From Paenibacillus sp. FSL H7-0331 (GTDB lineage Bacteria > Bacillota > Bacilli > Paenibacillales > NBRC-103111), in assembly GCF_001956045.1 (NCBI RefSeq), contig NZ_MRTH01000019.1:88030-152029 (forward strand): 64,000 nucleotides of DNA, read 5' to 3'. Positions 50,879 to 60,422 of the stretch are shown here, one piece after another. The translations under genes were made by a program, and so were the position numbers. Numbering within the stretch: the first letter of the stretch is position 1; each line of letters opens with the position of its first letter. The notes below the pieces were generated by a model, which was not told where the DNA came from, did no database searches, and saw nothing but the letters and a program-made list of their open reading frames with translations.

Positions 50879-51665
50879 AATAAATACGGATAACTTCCTG
50901 CACACGAATCCTTCCCTCTATTTGGCATTTAACGGAGAGCATGACCAAAGTATGGCGCAATTCATACATAAGCTATTAATCGAATATAAGGCCGGGAAGA
51001 AGGTACTGGATATCGGATCTGGACTTGGGCGAGAGGTTGCCTATCTGAATCGTGCCGGATACGAGGTTGTTGGTCTGGATAATTCAAAAGAAATGCTTTC
51101 GTGGGCTAAAGAACATTATCCTGAAATGTCATTTGTATACGGAGATCAGTCCGACTTTTCTCTTCAGCAGCAGTTTGACGCCCTTTATTGTGTTGGAAGT
51201 ACGTTTTTGTACAACTTCAGCAATGAAGATGTACTCGCGAGCTTGCACTGTTTTCGTAAACATCTGCATTCAGGGGGACTTCTTTATCTTGACATGCGAA
51301 ATGCTGCCTTCTTCCTGACACAGGAGGGACAGCGGTGGCTAACCGAAGAGCTGGTTGAGCAGAGAAAGGTTCATGACGCTGTTATCTCGCTTCAAACACG
51401 CTTTCGTATTGATCTGGCCAATCAAATGCTGGATCGCGACTATTGCTGGACCGTTACGGGATATACACCCATTATTGAGCATTTAAGACATCGACTCTTA
51501 TTCCCGCAGGAGCTTGTACACTATCTGACTTCGAGTGGCTTCCGCGTTCTGCAGCTTTTTGATCAACCGGCACCTCATGTGAACAAATATGAGGGGGAGC
51601 GCCCTTTAATCTACAGTCAGGACATGCTGGGAAGACGTATGCAGATCATTGCACAAGCGATCTAG
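50868..51665 (+). CDS. Class I SAM-dependent methyltransferase
   Basis: A 265-residue methyltransferase. Motif I is VLDIGSGLGREVAYL (near residue 45), motif II/acidic loop VVGLDNSKEML, and motif IV FDALYCVGSTFLYN. It belongs to the Methyltransf_25-like small-molecule group and is not related to CntL/nicotianamine synthase. ATG 50868 follows AGGAGAAGGAAG inside the end of the preceding gene. It probably N- or O-methylates the operon product (inference). Confidence 0.85.
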   Translation: MNIKINTDNFLHTNPSLYLAFNGEHDQSMAQFIHKLLIEYKAGKKVLDIGSGLGREVAYLNRAGYEVVGLDNSKEMLSWAKEHYPEMSFVYGDQSDFSLQQQFDALYCVGSTFLYNFSNEDVLASLHCFRKHLHSGGLLYLDMRNAAFFLTQEGQRWLTEELVEQRKVHDAVISLQTRFRIDLANQMLDRDYCWTVTGYTPIIEHLRHRLLFPQELVHYLTSSGFRVLQLFDQPAPHVNKYEGERPLIYSQDMLGRRMQIIAQAI

Positions 51666-51745
51666 AAAGAAAGCGATATAACAGCAAACAATAAAGCAAA
51701 TACATTCAAATCATTTATCTGCATGACTGTGGAGTGGAGGCTATT

Positions 51746-53299
51746 ATGAAAAAGTTATTATCCATCATTGTATTAAGTGCACTCATAACGGTAATGGGGT
51801 GTAATGACAATAAAGCTGCAACGGCAACCAGCAACAACGTGACGAATCAACCGACGAAACAAGAGCTGGTCGTGGCCGGTCAAGAAATTGCAGCAAGCTT
51901 GGATCCGGTCAAACCGCTTACCTCAAGCTATTTAAGAAACATGGGAGCAGGAGAAGCGCTCTTTAAGGTCAATGCCAAGGGTGGAGTCGAACCCTCGCTT
52001 GCAGAAAGTGCAGCAGAGATCGATCCGACTACATGGGAGATCAAATTAAGACCTAAAGCTCGCTTTTGGAGTGGTAAAGCGATTGACGCTTCGGCCGTGA
52101 TTGCCTCCTTAGAGCGATCAAGATCTCTTGATCTGCAAGCGAAGCCTTTTCTTGATGAGCTTACCTTTACGAAGACGGACGATTACACGATACGTGTCAA
52201 GACCAAGCGAAGCCATCTGCAGGTGCCGCTAAACCTTTCCTACTACCAGACAATTATTCACAATGCAGATGCCAAACATGATGCTGTAGATACGATGGAT
52301 CTTTCCGGTATGTATAAAGTGGTTGAATTTATCCCCAAACAGAAAATGGTGCTGGAAACTAGCGGTAACTACTGGGGCAAGAGCCCTATCATTCCAAAAA
52401 TCGTGTACGAAGAAATCAGCGATGAGCAGACAAGGGTGCTTTCCGCATTGAGTGGACACAGCCAGGTCGTGTTAAATATTCCGACAACGAGTATGACCCA
52501 ATTTAAAGGTAATAAAGAGGTGAAGCTATCGGCGACTCCGGCGGCCAATACGCAAACGATTTATTTGAATCTGAGCAAACCTCAGCTGAAGGATGTGAGA
52601 GTCAGGCAGGCCTTGTCGTGGGCCCTGGATCGGAACGAATTGGTTGTGCTTGCAGCGGAAGGGCAAAGTGTTCCGATTACGACATGGTTAAGCTCCAACC
52701 CTGCATTTGAAAAAGCACGAAATACTGTGTACACCAAGTTTGATCCGGATAAAGCTGCGCAGCTATTGGAGGAGGCGGGATGGAAAAAAGGACCCGATGG
52801 CATCAGATCCAAGGATGGCAATCTTTTAACCCTGCGCTTGATGACCTGGGGTGGCGATAAAGCATTAGGAGAAGCTTTGCAAAACCAATGGACCCGAATC
52901 GGTGTCAAGGTAGAGGTACAGCATGGTGATTACAGCTTGATCCAAACGGCACGTAAATCCGGAGATTGGGACGCATCGATTGAAGCATGGAATACGTTCG
53001 GGGATGAGCTTACTTTGTTGACCGGTCAATATGCGCCTGGAGGAAGCGCCAATTTCGGCGGCTATAATGATGAAGAAACAAATACATGGCTCGCACAATT
53101 GGGGGAAGCGTCTGACACAGCAGCACGTCATGAACTGGCTCTTAAGATCAATGAGAGGGTTGCGCAGCAAGCGCCTGTCATTAGTTTATTTCCGCGTCCG
53201 CAAATTACTGTGGTAAGCCAAACGCTTCATGGCTTTGAGGATCACTTTAGACAATTCGAGAATGTAGTGAATGCCAACTTGTCATTAAGCTCGAAATAG
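51746..53299 (+). CDS. Family 5 substrate-binding lipoprotein (NikA/CntA-like)
   Basis: A 517-residue extracellular binding protein. The signal peptide ends at lipobox VMGC (Cys near residue 19). The mature protein has the SBP_bac_5 architecture: EPSLAESAAEIDPTTWEIKLRPKARFWSGKAIDASAV near the start, and DVRVRQALSWALDRNELV in the centre. This family binds oligopeptides, nickel or metal-chelate complexes, as CntA binds metal-staphylopine. ATG 51746 follows GTGGAGG. The neighbouring CntE-like exporter favours a metallophore over a peptide as ligand. Confidence 0.87.
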   Translation: MKKLLSIIVLSALITVMGCNDNKAATATSNNVTNQPTKQELVVAGQEIAASLDPVKPLTSSYLRNMGAGEALFKVNAKGGVEPSLAESAAEIDPTTWEIKLRPKARFWSGKAIDASAVIASLERSRSLDLQAKPFLDELTFTKTDDYTIRVKTKRSHLQVPLNLSYYQTIIHNADAKHDAVDTMDLSGMYKVVEFIPKQKMVLETSGNYWGKSPIIPKIVYEEISDEQTRVLSALSGHSQVVLNIPTTSMTQFKGNKEVKLSATPAANTQTIYLNLSKPQLKDVRVRQALSWALDRNELVVLAAEGQSVPITTWLSSNPAFEKARNTVYTKFDPDKAAQLLEEAGWKKGPDGIRSKDGNLLTLRLMTWGGDKALGEALQNQWTRIGVKVEVQHGDYSLIQTARKSGDWDASIEAWNTFGDELTLLTGQYAPGGSANFGGYNDEETNTWLAQLGEASDTAARHELALKINERVAQQAPVISLFPRPQITVVSQTLHGFEDHFRQFENVVNANLSLSSK

Positions 53300-53304
53300 G
53301 CAGT

Positions 53305-54282
53305 ATGGCTATGTGTATATTATTTTTACGCAAGATGCTGGAAGCTTTCATTACGTTATTTTGTGCGACGCTTATTATTTTTGCTTTGATTCGATTAGCT
53401 CCAGGCGATCCTGTTGAAATATTTCTGGGCCATCCTACTGAGGCTGCCATGAATCACACACAGGCTTATGATGAGAAGGTCTCTCAGCTGCGCGCACAAT
53501 TGGGATTGGATCAGAGCATGCTCGTACAGTATACAGCATGGGTTGGGCGCTTGCTGCAGTGGGACTTGGGCACCTCGATTCATACAGGCAGACAGGTCAG
53601 CGCTGAAATCGCAGATCGACTTCCTGCAACTGCCATACTTTCTGTATCCGCTCTATTTATTCAAGTTGTGCTGGGGCTGTTTTTGGGAACGATCTCAGCT
53701 CTTAAGGCGGGCAAGCCTTACGATAACGTCATTAGACTTGCTTGCGTAGCGCTAGCTTCCACACCGGCGTTTGTCATTGGGTTGTTCTTATTATCGCTGT
53801 TTGCCGTGACGATGGGTGTATACGAAATTAACAGTGAAGCCAGCCTGACAAGGCTATGGCTTCCCGCTATTACACTAGGCCTTATTGGTGCTCCGCAATT
53901 AATCCGAATCGTGAGAGCCAACATGCTGTCTGAGTTCGGCCAAATCTACGTGCTTTCAGCTCTCTCGAGAGGGCTGGATCACCAGCATGTCGTCAAGCAT
54001 GCCTTAAGAAATGCTTTACTTCCAGTTATCACGATGATTGCCCTTTCTTTTACGGCACTGATTAGTGGCGCCGTCGTCATCGAAAGCATATTTTCGTGGC
54101 CAGGACTTGGAAAGTATGCCTTGGACAGTATTTTGCTTAAAGATTATCCGGTCATTCAAGGCTATGCTTTTGTTATGGTCTCGTTAGTGGTTCTCATTCA
54201 TTTATGCGTTGATGTCGTATATGCGCTTGTAGATCCTCGAATCCATCGCAAAGGAAAAGAGGGAGTTGAAGAATATGCCTAG
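53305..54282 (+). CDS. Nik/Opp-type ABC permease (first subunit, NikB/CntB-like)
   Basis: A 325-residue permease with six helices. The N-terminal FIALIRLAPGDPVE motif and the coupling EAA loop (VLSALSRGLDHQHVVKHALRNALLPVITM) are typical of DppB/NikB. It starts 5 bp after the binding protein gene, and its end overlaps the second permease gene by 8 bp. Confidence 0.9.
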   Translation: MAMCILFLRKMLEAFITLFCATLIIFALIRLAPGDPVEIFLGHPTEAAMNHTQAYDEKVSQLRAQLGLDQSMLVQYTAWVGRLLQWDLGTSIHTGRQVSAEIADRLPATAILSVSALFIQVVLGLFLGTISALKAGKPYDNVIRLACVALASTPAFVIGLFLLSLFAVTMGVYEINSEASLTRLWLPAITLGLIGAPQLIRIVRANMLSEFGQIYVLSALSRGLDHQHVVKHALRNALLPVITMIALSFTALISGAVVIESIFSWPGLGKYALDSILLKDYPVIQGYAFVMVSLVVLIHLCVDVVYALVDPRIHRKGKEGVEEYA

Positions 54283-55102
54283 CTCCACGAAACCGATCAG
54301 CCTGATTATGGGTGTCGTTATTCTAAGTATATTAGCTGTTCTCATTATGGGTGCGCCATTATTTACCCCTTATGATCCCTTGAAGCAGAATGCGTCTGAA
54401 CGTCTGGAGAAACCAAGCATTGATCACCCTCTGGGTACGGATCGGTTTGGCCGGGATGTCTTCTCGCGAACTCTTTACGGAGGAAAAACCACCTTGATCT
54501 CGTCGGTCTTTGCTCTATGCACAGCTCTTTTGATCGGGCTTTTGGTGGGCTTAGTGGCTGGCATGTTTCATGGCTCTATTCTGGATATCATTCTGATGCG
54601 GTTGATTGATGTGCTGTTAGCCTTTCCCTTTATGGTGCTTGCCATGGTTATTGCCGCTTTATTCGGTACAAGCCTTGTTCATCTTCTAATTGCTGTCGTA
54701 TCGGTATGGTGGGTCTCCTTTGCGCGTTTAACTCGCAGTGTTGTTTTGCATGCGAAGAATGAAACCTCATTTGCTGCAGCACAAGTACTCGGAGCCCCCA
54801 GAAGGACGATCATCTTGCGGGAATTACTGCCAAAAGCGATCAGTCCGGTACTCATATTGGCTACTTTTGAATTAGGCAGCTTGATTTTATCCATTGCAGC
54901 TCTTTCATTCCTCGGACTAGGCTCACAACCGCCAACGCCTGAGTGGGGCAGCATGCTGGCTGATGGGCGCGTTCATTTTTTGCAAGCTCCGCATATACTG
55001 ATAGGGCCCGTTTTCTTTATCGTTCTTACGGTGTTGGCTTTTAACTTAATCGGTGAGGGGCTGCGAGATCGGCTGGACCCGTATGAAAAATTGGAGTTAT
55101 AG
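54275..55102 (+). CDS. Nik/Opp-type ABC permease (second subunit, NikC/CntC-like)
   Basis: A 275-residue permease. It has the conserved HPLGTDRFGRDVFSRTLYGG loop after helix 1, and the EAA loop AAAQVLGAPRRTIILRELLPKAISPVLI. ATG 54275 is chosen because AGAGGGAG lies ~10 bases upstream; TTG 54266 is too near. It pairs with the preceding permease to form the import channel. Confidence 0.9.
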   Translation: MPSSTKPISLIMGVVILSILAVLIMGAPLFTPYDPLKQNASERLEKPSIDHPLGTDRFGRDVFSRTLYGGKTTLISSVFALCTALLIGLLVGLVAGMFHGSILDIILMRLIDVLLAFPFMVLAMVIAALFGTSLVHLLIAVVSVWWVSFARLTRSVVLHAKNETSFAAAQVLGAPRRTIILRELLPKAISPVLILATFELGSLILSIAALSFLGLGSQPPTPEWGSMLADGRVHFLQAPHILIGPVFFIVLTVLAFNLIGEGLRDRLDPYEKLEL

Positions 55103-55165
55103 TCAGTCTCGCTTACCTCGCTTACGAGGTTAGTTTTGCTGCGCAATACGGTGGGAGGATCGAAC

Positions 55166-56779
55166 ATGACGGATAAACAGGGCGAGAAGATATTGCAGGT
55201 CACCAACCTGCAAGTGATCTATAAGCATAACCAGCAATCCATTAACATATTGGATGATCTTACTTTTGATTTGAGAAAAGGCGAGATTCTTGCTTTGTTA
55301 GGAGAAAGCGGTTCAGGGAAATCAACGATAGCCAAGGCCATCACGGGGCTGCTTCCCCCTTCTGCACATATAGCTGGTGGAACGTTGCAGATGGGCTCCA
55401 CGTTGAACGCGGATTTGTCTGGTAAGACCGTTCAATGGGATCTGATTAGAGGAAGAGGAATCGCAATGCTCTTCCAGGATGCCCAGCAAGCACTTAACCC
55501 CGTTCTTAAAATAAAAGAGAATTTTAAAGAAAGTCTGCTCTTTCATCGGCTTGCTGCTCCGGATGAAGTTGCCTCCATAAGTACACGATTGCTGAGCATG
55601 CTGGGCTTTAAGGATGCGTCAAGCATTCTGGAATGTTATCCATTTCAACTCAGTGGCGGCATGTGTCAACGTATTTGTCTTGCTCTGGCATTGTGTCTCA
55701 AGCCTGCAGTTCTTGTTGCAGATGAACCGACCTCTGCGTTAGATACGGTGAGCCAAAAAGAGGTGCTTGATCTATTAAAAAGGTTGCAGGAGGAGCTTGG
55801 CTTAACCGTTCTTCTGATTACCCATGATATTGCCGTGGCGAATGCCATAAGTAATCGAGTAATTGTGTTGAATAAAGGAGTAATCGAGGAAGAAGGCGAT
55901 ACCAGATCCGTATTATCGAAGCCCCATGCAGCCTATACTCGACAATTACTGGTATCCCGCTCTCAAATCCCAAGGCCATCGCATGATCGTGAGCTGCTGA
56001 AACAGCATAACGAACCCTTGCTCGAAATCATTCAGCTGGAAAAGACTTTTAATCGGACAAAGCGTGTTCTGCATGATGTGAATCTAACGTTGAATCAGAA
56101 GGAAATATTAGGCATTCTCGGACAAAGCGGTTGCGGCAAATCAACTTTAGCCAAATGTATGATCGGCTTGGAATCTCCGAGCGGAGGACGTGTGTTGTAT
56201 CGTGGAACCGATATTAGCCGGCTGCAAGGCCAACAAAAGCGGGAAATTTGCAAGCAAATCCAATTAATTTTCCAGGATGCCAGAGCTAGTCTTAATCCAG
56301 GGCGTAATGCGCTGCAATTGGTGCAGGAGCCGCTTCAATACTTGCAAATCGGATCGCATAGAGAACGGGAAGCGCTGGCAGCCTTCTATCTGAAAGAAGT
56401 GGGCATTGTCGGGGATACACAGATCAGGCGTCCTCCTCAGCTAAGCACTGGTCAATGTCAGCGTATAGCCATTGCCAGAGCGCTGGTGTTGAAGCCAAAG
56501 GTCCTGATTTGTGATGAAGCGGTATCCGCACTAGATATGAGGGTGCAGGCTCAGATCCTGGCACTGCTGCAACGATTACACAAGCAATTTGAATTTTCGA
56601 TTCTTATGATTTCACATGATATTAGAGTTCTTCGTTCCTTTTGTGACCATATCGCAGTTATGAACAATGGAAGCTTCAGTGAAGTCAAACGAGCAAGTGA
56701 GCTGCTCCATGAAAGTAAGCAGCCGCATACGCAGTTACTGCTTAAATGTGCGGGTGACATGGAAGAAGGTCTTTATTAA
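55166..56779 (+). CDS. Fused NikDE/CntDF-like ABC importer ATPase
   Basis: A 537-residue protein with two ABC domains. Domain 1 has Walker A GESGSGKST, signature LSGGMCQR and Walker B VLVADEPTSALD. Domain 2 (from ~residue 290) has GQSGCGKST, signature LSTGQCQR and VLICDEAVSALD. The two ATPases are separate proteins in nickel and staphylopine systems; here they are one chain. ATG 55166 follows GGGAGGATC. It energises uptake through the two adjacent permeases. Confidence 0.9.
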   Translation: MTDKQGEKILQVTNLQVIYKHNQQSINILDDLTFDLRKGEILALLGESGSGKSTIAKAITGLLPPSAHIAGGTLQMGSTLNADLSGKTVQWDLIRGRGIAMLFQDAQQALNPVLKIKENFKESLLFHRLAAPDEVASISTRLLSMLGFKDASSILECYPFQLSGGMCQRICLALALCLKPAVLVADEPTSALDTVSQKEVLDLLKRLQEELGLTVLLITHDIAVANAISNRVIVLNKGVIEEEGDTRSVLSKPHAAYTRQLLVSRSQIPRPSHDRELLKQHNEPLLEIIQLEKTFNRTKRVLHDVNLTLNQKEILGILGQSGCGKSTLAKCMIGLESPSGGRVLYRGTDISRLQGQQKREICKQIQLIFQDARASLNPGRNALQLVQEPLQYLQIGSHREREALAAFYLKEVGIVGDTQIRRPPQLSTGQCQRIAIARALVLKPKVLICDEAVSALDMRVQAQILALLQRLHKQFEFSILMISHDIRVLRSFCDHIAVMNNGSFSEVKRASELLHESKQPHTQLLLKCAGDMEEGLY

Positions 56780-56796
56780 GGAAGGAATGATAAGCT

Positions 56797-57936
56797 ATGA
56801 TCACCAGTATTCTTGAGACCATTGGTAATACGCCGCTCATCACGATTCCCAACACCAATAAAGCGAACGAAGGTCAAGTGCTGTTTAAATATGAACGATT
56901 CAATCCTGGAGGAAGCATCAAGGACCGACCTGCGATTTATATTATTAATGAAGCTGAGCGCAGAGGATTGCTAAAGCCTGGAGGCACGATCATCGAGTCT
57001 TCAAGCGGCAACTTCGGTATTTCCCTTGCTATGATCGGTGCGGCCAAAGGTTATCGTGTCATCGTTCTGGTAGATCCCAAAACAACAAGTACTAATTTGG
57101 CGTTATTAAAATGTTTTGGCGCAGAGGTCATTGTTGTAACTGAACAGGATGACTGTGGCAGCTATCATAAAACAAGAATCTCCCTGGCCAACAAGCTGGC
57201 GCAGGAAATAGCAAATTCGTATCGGCCTGATCAATGCTTTAATCTTCTTAATAGTGAAGCACACTTTAATAGCACAGCCCGTGAGATCATGGAAATGTGC
57301 TCGAACACTCTTGCGGTCTTTATTACAGCGGTGAGTACCGGTGGGCAATTAGGCGGGATTTCGAAGTATCTAAAGACGTTTGCACCTGATGTGCAAGTCA
57401 TTGGAGTGGATGCTGTAGGCTCTGCAATTTTTGGAGGACACACGGATTCGTATCTAATACCAGGGGTAGGTCTGGGTTGGACACCGATTAATCTGAACAT
57501 GGCTTATATTGATTGTGCTTATAAAATTACGGATGAGCAAGCATTTCTCACAGCTCGAGCGTTTGCCCGTCATGAAGGGATCCTAATGGGGCCCTCTAGT
57601 GGAGCTTGCGCATTAGTTGCCCTCAAGCTTGCACAAGAACTGACACTGGATAAACGTGTAGTCTGCATGATTTCGGATGGAGGGGAGCGTTACATACAAA
57701 CCCTGTTCAATGATGAATGGATGGAACAACAAGGCTTTGCGACTGCAGCTGATATTGAAACGATCCGCACGATGGCCAGGCAGCTGCAGCCTTGGAGCAC
57801 GTGCCCTGCTGATAGTGCCAACTATAGATCAGACTTAATTGACGGCTTGGAAGTTCCGGATTCCACGTTACATATAAATTCAGAGATATTAAACCGGGTC
57901 GATTACCACGAGGGGAGTTCCATTCTTATAGACTAA
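56797..57936 (+). CDS. SbnA-like PLP-dependent synthase (cysteine synthase fold)
   Basis: A 379-residue fold-type II PLP enzyme. The PLP Lys lies in NPGGSIKDRPA, the phosphate loop is STGGQ, and the substrate loop is ESSSGNFGISLAM. Its detail follows SbnA of staphyloferrin B synthesis rather than CysK (KDRPAIYII, VVDPKTT-like VLVDPKTTSTN, GVDAVGSAIFGG). SbnA joins O-phosphoserine and glutamate to give ACEGA, the precursor of 2,3-diaminopropionate. No SbnB gene is present here, so ACEGA itself or an analogue may be the building block (inference). It lies between the importer and exporter genes. Confidence 0.8.
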   Translation: MITSILETIGNTPLITIPNTNKANEGQVLFKYERFNPGGSIKDRPAIYIINEAERRGLLKPGGTIIESSSGNFGISLAMIGAAKGYRVIVLVDPKTTSTNLALLKCFGAEVIVVTEQDDCGSYHKTRISLANKLAQEIANSYRPDQCFNLLNSEAHFNSTAREIMEMCSNTLAVFITAVSTGGQLGGISKYLKTFAPDVQVIGVDAVGSAIFGGHTDSYLIPGVGLGWTPINLNMAYIDCAYKITDEQAFLTARAFARHEGILMGPSSGACALVALKLAQELTLDKRVVCMISDGGERYIQTLFNDEWMEQQGFATAADIETIRTMARQLQPWSTCPADSANYRSDLIDGLEVPDSTLHINSEILNRVDYHEGSSILID

Positions 57937-57958
57937 TCAATCATCGTATGAGGGGAGC

Positions 57959-57992
57959 GGCTTCGTCTACCGTACAAACTGAAGACGAAGCC
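57959..57992 (+). promoter_or_regulatory. Intercistronic stem-loop before the exporter gene
   Basis: GGCTTCGTCT (57959-57968) and AGACGAAGCC (57983-57992) form a perfect 10-bp stem without a U-tract. It could stabilise or process the upstream mRNA, or attenuate the exporter gene. Confidence 0.6.
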
Positions 57993-58052
57993 CGACCGCG
58001 GTTAACCAACAACGACTACACATAGGAGACAACAGGCCGGAGGATATTTCTA

Positions 58053-59240
58053 ATGATTATAAACAAGGCCGTTTCAGCGCCTTTCGTACGCTTGTATACA
58101 CTTGCTCTATTATTCTTTAGTGCCAATTCGATCCTTAATGTCATCGTGCCTATACGAAGTGAAGTATTGGGTGCAAGCAATAGTCACATCGGATTCATTA
58201 TGGGCGCCTATATGTTCACCAGCATGTTATTTCGTCCATGGGCTGGTCATCTGGTCCAGAAACATGGAGCTATCCTTGTGCTTCGTTTCCTGTTGATCGT
58301 CAATGGCTTGGCCCTAGTTCTGTATACATGTACCGGATTGGAGGGGTACTTGGCCGCTCGTGTGATGCAGGGGGTGTGCACCGCATTTTTTTCAATGGCA
58401 CTTCAGATCGGCATTATTAACGCGCTGCCAGAGGAGCAGCGCTCTCAAGGCTTGTCGCTGTATTCGCTGTTTACGTATATCCCGACGATTATCGGCCCAT
58501 TGATGGCAATTGGGATATGGGATCATGGTGGTATGAGCGGTTTTACGATAACAATGGTTGTTATTGCGCTGGTTACGGGAATGTTTGGCTACAGTGTTCC
58601 CATACATTCCGTCCGGCCGCAGGGAAATGCCCCTAAAGAAATAACGGGAATGCGAGCCCTACTGAGTCACATCGTAAGCAATCGCCCGCTGCTGATTTGC
58701 AGCTTGCTGATGATGATTGCATCTGTCGTGTTCGGAACTGTGACCGCATTCATCCCGCTGTATGCCCGGCAAATCTCATATGGACATGCCGGACTTTATC
58801 TGATGATACAGTCTCTAATTGTTGTTGTCGCCCGGTTCGCGCTCAGTAAACGTATTCCTTCTGACGGCAAATGGCATGCGTGGTTTGTCGGAGGCATCTG
58901 TTTGATTGGAGCTATTGGCTCATCATTGTTGTCCTTATCACTGGCATGGGGTCCGATTGCTTTGTATGCCGCAGCGGTTCTCATTGGCATTGCCCAGGCG
59001 ATTCTGTACCCGACACTAACCTCGTATTTGACATTTGTACTGCCGGGAACCTCTCGAAATGTATGCATTGGACTGTTTATTGCAGCAGCCGATCTCGGTG
59101 TTTCCATGGGCGGCATGGCTATGGGCCCGATAGCGGATCGATTCTCATATAGCACGATGTATGCAGTAAGCGCAGGATTGGCAGCTATCGCCGTATATAT
59201 AACGTTGATGAACCGAACGATGGAAAGCCGGATGCAGTAA
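58053..59240 (+). CDS. CntE-like metallophore-exporting MFS transporter
   Basis: A 395-residue, 12-helix MFS protein. Stretches such as VRLYTLALLFFSANSILNV, RPWAGHLVQKHG, GLEGYLAARVMQGVCTAFFS and ALPEEQRSQGLSLYSLF closely resemble my memory of the staphylopine exporter CntE. This is the best evidence that the operon secretes a metallophore that the Nik-like importer recovers. The ATG follows AGGCCGGAGGATATTTCTA. It is 116 bp from the SbnA-like gene, with a stem-loop between. Confidence 0.85.
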   Translation: MIINKAVSAPFVRLYTLALLFFSANSILNVIVPIRSEVLGASNSHIGFIMGAYMFTSMLFRPWAGHLVQKHGAILVLRFLLIVNGLALVLYTCTGLEGYLAARVMQGVCTAFFSMALQIGIINALPEEQRSQGLSLYSLFTYIPTIIGPLMAIGIWDHGGMSGFTITMVVIALVTGMFGYSVPIHSVRPQGNAPKEITGMRALLSHIVSNRPLLICSLLMMIASVVFGTVTAFIPLYARQISYGHAGLYLMIQSLIVVVARFALSKRIPSDGKWHAWFVGGICLIGAIGSSLLSLSLAWGPIALYAAAVLIGIAQAILYPTLTSYLTFVLPGTSRNVCIGLFIAAADLGVSMGGMAMGPIADRFSYSTMYAVSAGLAAIAVYITLMNRTMESRMQ

Positions 59241-59273
59241 GCTGAAACCAGTTGAGATAGGAGGAACATGCTA

Positions 59274-59792
59274 ATGAAGCAAGGAAAAGAGGTTGTAATC
59301 GTTTCAGCGGATGCGGCTAGGGGCACGGAAATTAAAAATTTTGTACTAGCCATGATGAGCGATTTGTACCCGCGAGGTTCATATTATGAGAATCCGCATG
59401 ATCTGGCTTTCTTTAAAGAAGTGTACATACAACCTGCACATGCAGGTTTTTTCATAGCTGAGGACATGAATGGCCGTATTATCGGCACTGCTGCGGTCCG
59501 AATGTACGATAGGCGCTTTCCTGAACTTGAACCCGTTTTCGGAAGCGGATCGGTCTGCGAAATCGTCAAGTTCTATATTCACCCGGATAGTCGAAGAATG
59601 GGAATCGGAGGTCGTCTGTACGAGAAAGCTGAACAATTTGCCAGAGAAGTCGGTTACGGCGAGAGCTATTTGCATACTTCGTTGTATTTGCCTGGAGGTT
59701 ATCCGTTCTGGCAGTCCCGAGGCTACAGCGAATGTTATAGGGAATCAGAGAACATAGTGCATATGAGCAAGAGATGGAACGAATCCGATTAG
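59274..59792 (+). CDS. GNAT-family N-acetyltransferase
   Basis: A 172-residue acetyltransferase. The acetyl-CoA motif is IVKFYIHPDSRRMGIGGRLYEKAEQFA (R-x2-G-x-G/A appears as RRMGIGG), followed by the helix and the YPFWQSRGY strand. ATG 59274 fits AGGAGG better than 59268. It is the last gene of the presumed metallophore operon, 33 bp after the exporter. It may acetylate the product or protect the producer (inference). Confidence 0.82.
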   Translation: MKQGKEVVIVSADAARGTEIKNFVLAMMSDLYPRGSYYENPHDLAFFKEVYIQPAHAGFFIAEDMNGRIIGTAAVRMYDRRFPELEPVFGSGSVCEIVKFYIHPDSRRMGIGGRLYEKAEQFAREVGYGESYLHTSLYLPGGYPFWQSRGYSECYRESENIVHMSKRWNESD

Positions 59793-59965
59793 CTTTGGAC
59801 AGTCATCAGTTTTTTTTATTAATTGCTTGCCTGGAGTACAACCGCATATGTCGTAACGCCATAGGTCTAGTAATAACAATGAAAAAAATGAAACCATTGA
59901 TCCGATTTTTCGTATTATAACTATTAGTTATAAAATACTTAAAATAATGATGGAGGGTTAATGGT

Positions 59966-60400
59966 ATGTGGAAAAAGTTATCTATGGTTATATTGGGGTT
60001 AATGATTGCCATATCGTTCAGTCACGTAGACGTAGCAGATGCTGCCAAGTCTTACAAGGGTCCTAAGAAAAGCATCAATCTGGACAAAACTCCGAATCAA
60101 AACAGCGGCGCCAACAAAGCCGATCCAAGCACAGCTACCAAAACACCAAATACGACTACAAATCCGGGTACAACAGCAAAACCGGGATTTTTTAATGGTG
60201 GTTTGATGAAGGGTCTACTCATCGGTGGTTTGGCTGGTATGCTGTTCGGCGGCTTATTGGGCGACTTGGGGGGACTCGGGAATATCTTGGGGCTGCTGGT
60301 CAACATATTAGCTGTCGTGGCTTTGGTTGTGGGCGTCATCAAAGTAGTGCAGCATTTCCGTAACAAACGTAAACTTGATGAAGAAGCTAACCGCAACTAA
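59966..60400 (+). CDS. Small exported Gly-rich membrane protein
   Basis: A 144-residue protein. The signal peptide (residues ~1-27, ending ADAAKS) is followed by a Lys/Pro/Thr-rich linker. A Gly/Leu-rich hydrophobic stretch (KGLLIGGLAGMLFGGLLGDLGGLGNILGLLVNILAVVALVVG in sections) and a basic C-terminus follow. It resembles the N-terminal half of bacterial Tim44-like/preprotein translocase proteins, without the lipid-binding domain. The role is unknown. It ends at a good terminator. Confidence 0.65.
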   Translation: MWKKLSMVILGLMIAISFSHVDVADAAKSYKGPKKSINLDKTPNQNSGANKADPSTATKTPNTTTNPGTTAKPGFFNGGLMKGLLIGGLAGMLFGGLLGDLGGLGNILGLLVNILAVVALVVGVIKVVQHFRNKRKLDEEANRN

Positions 60401-60422
60401 TCCATATGGATTGACGCGATTA

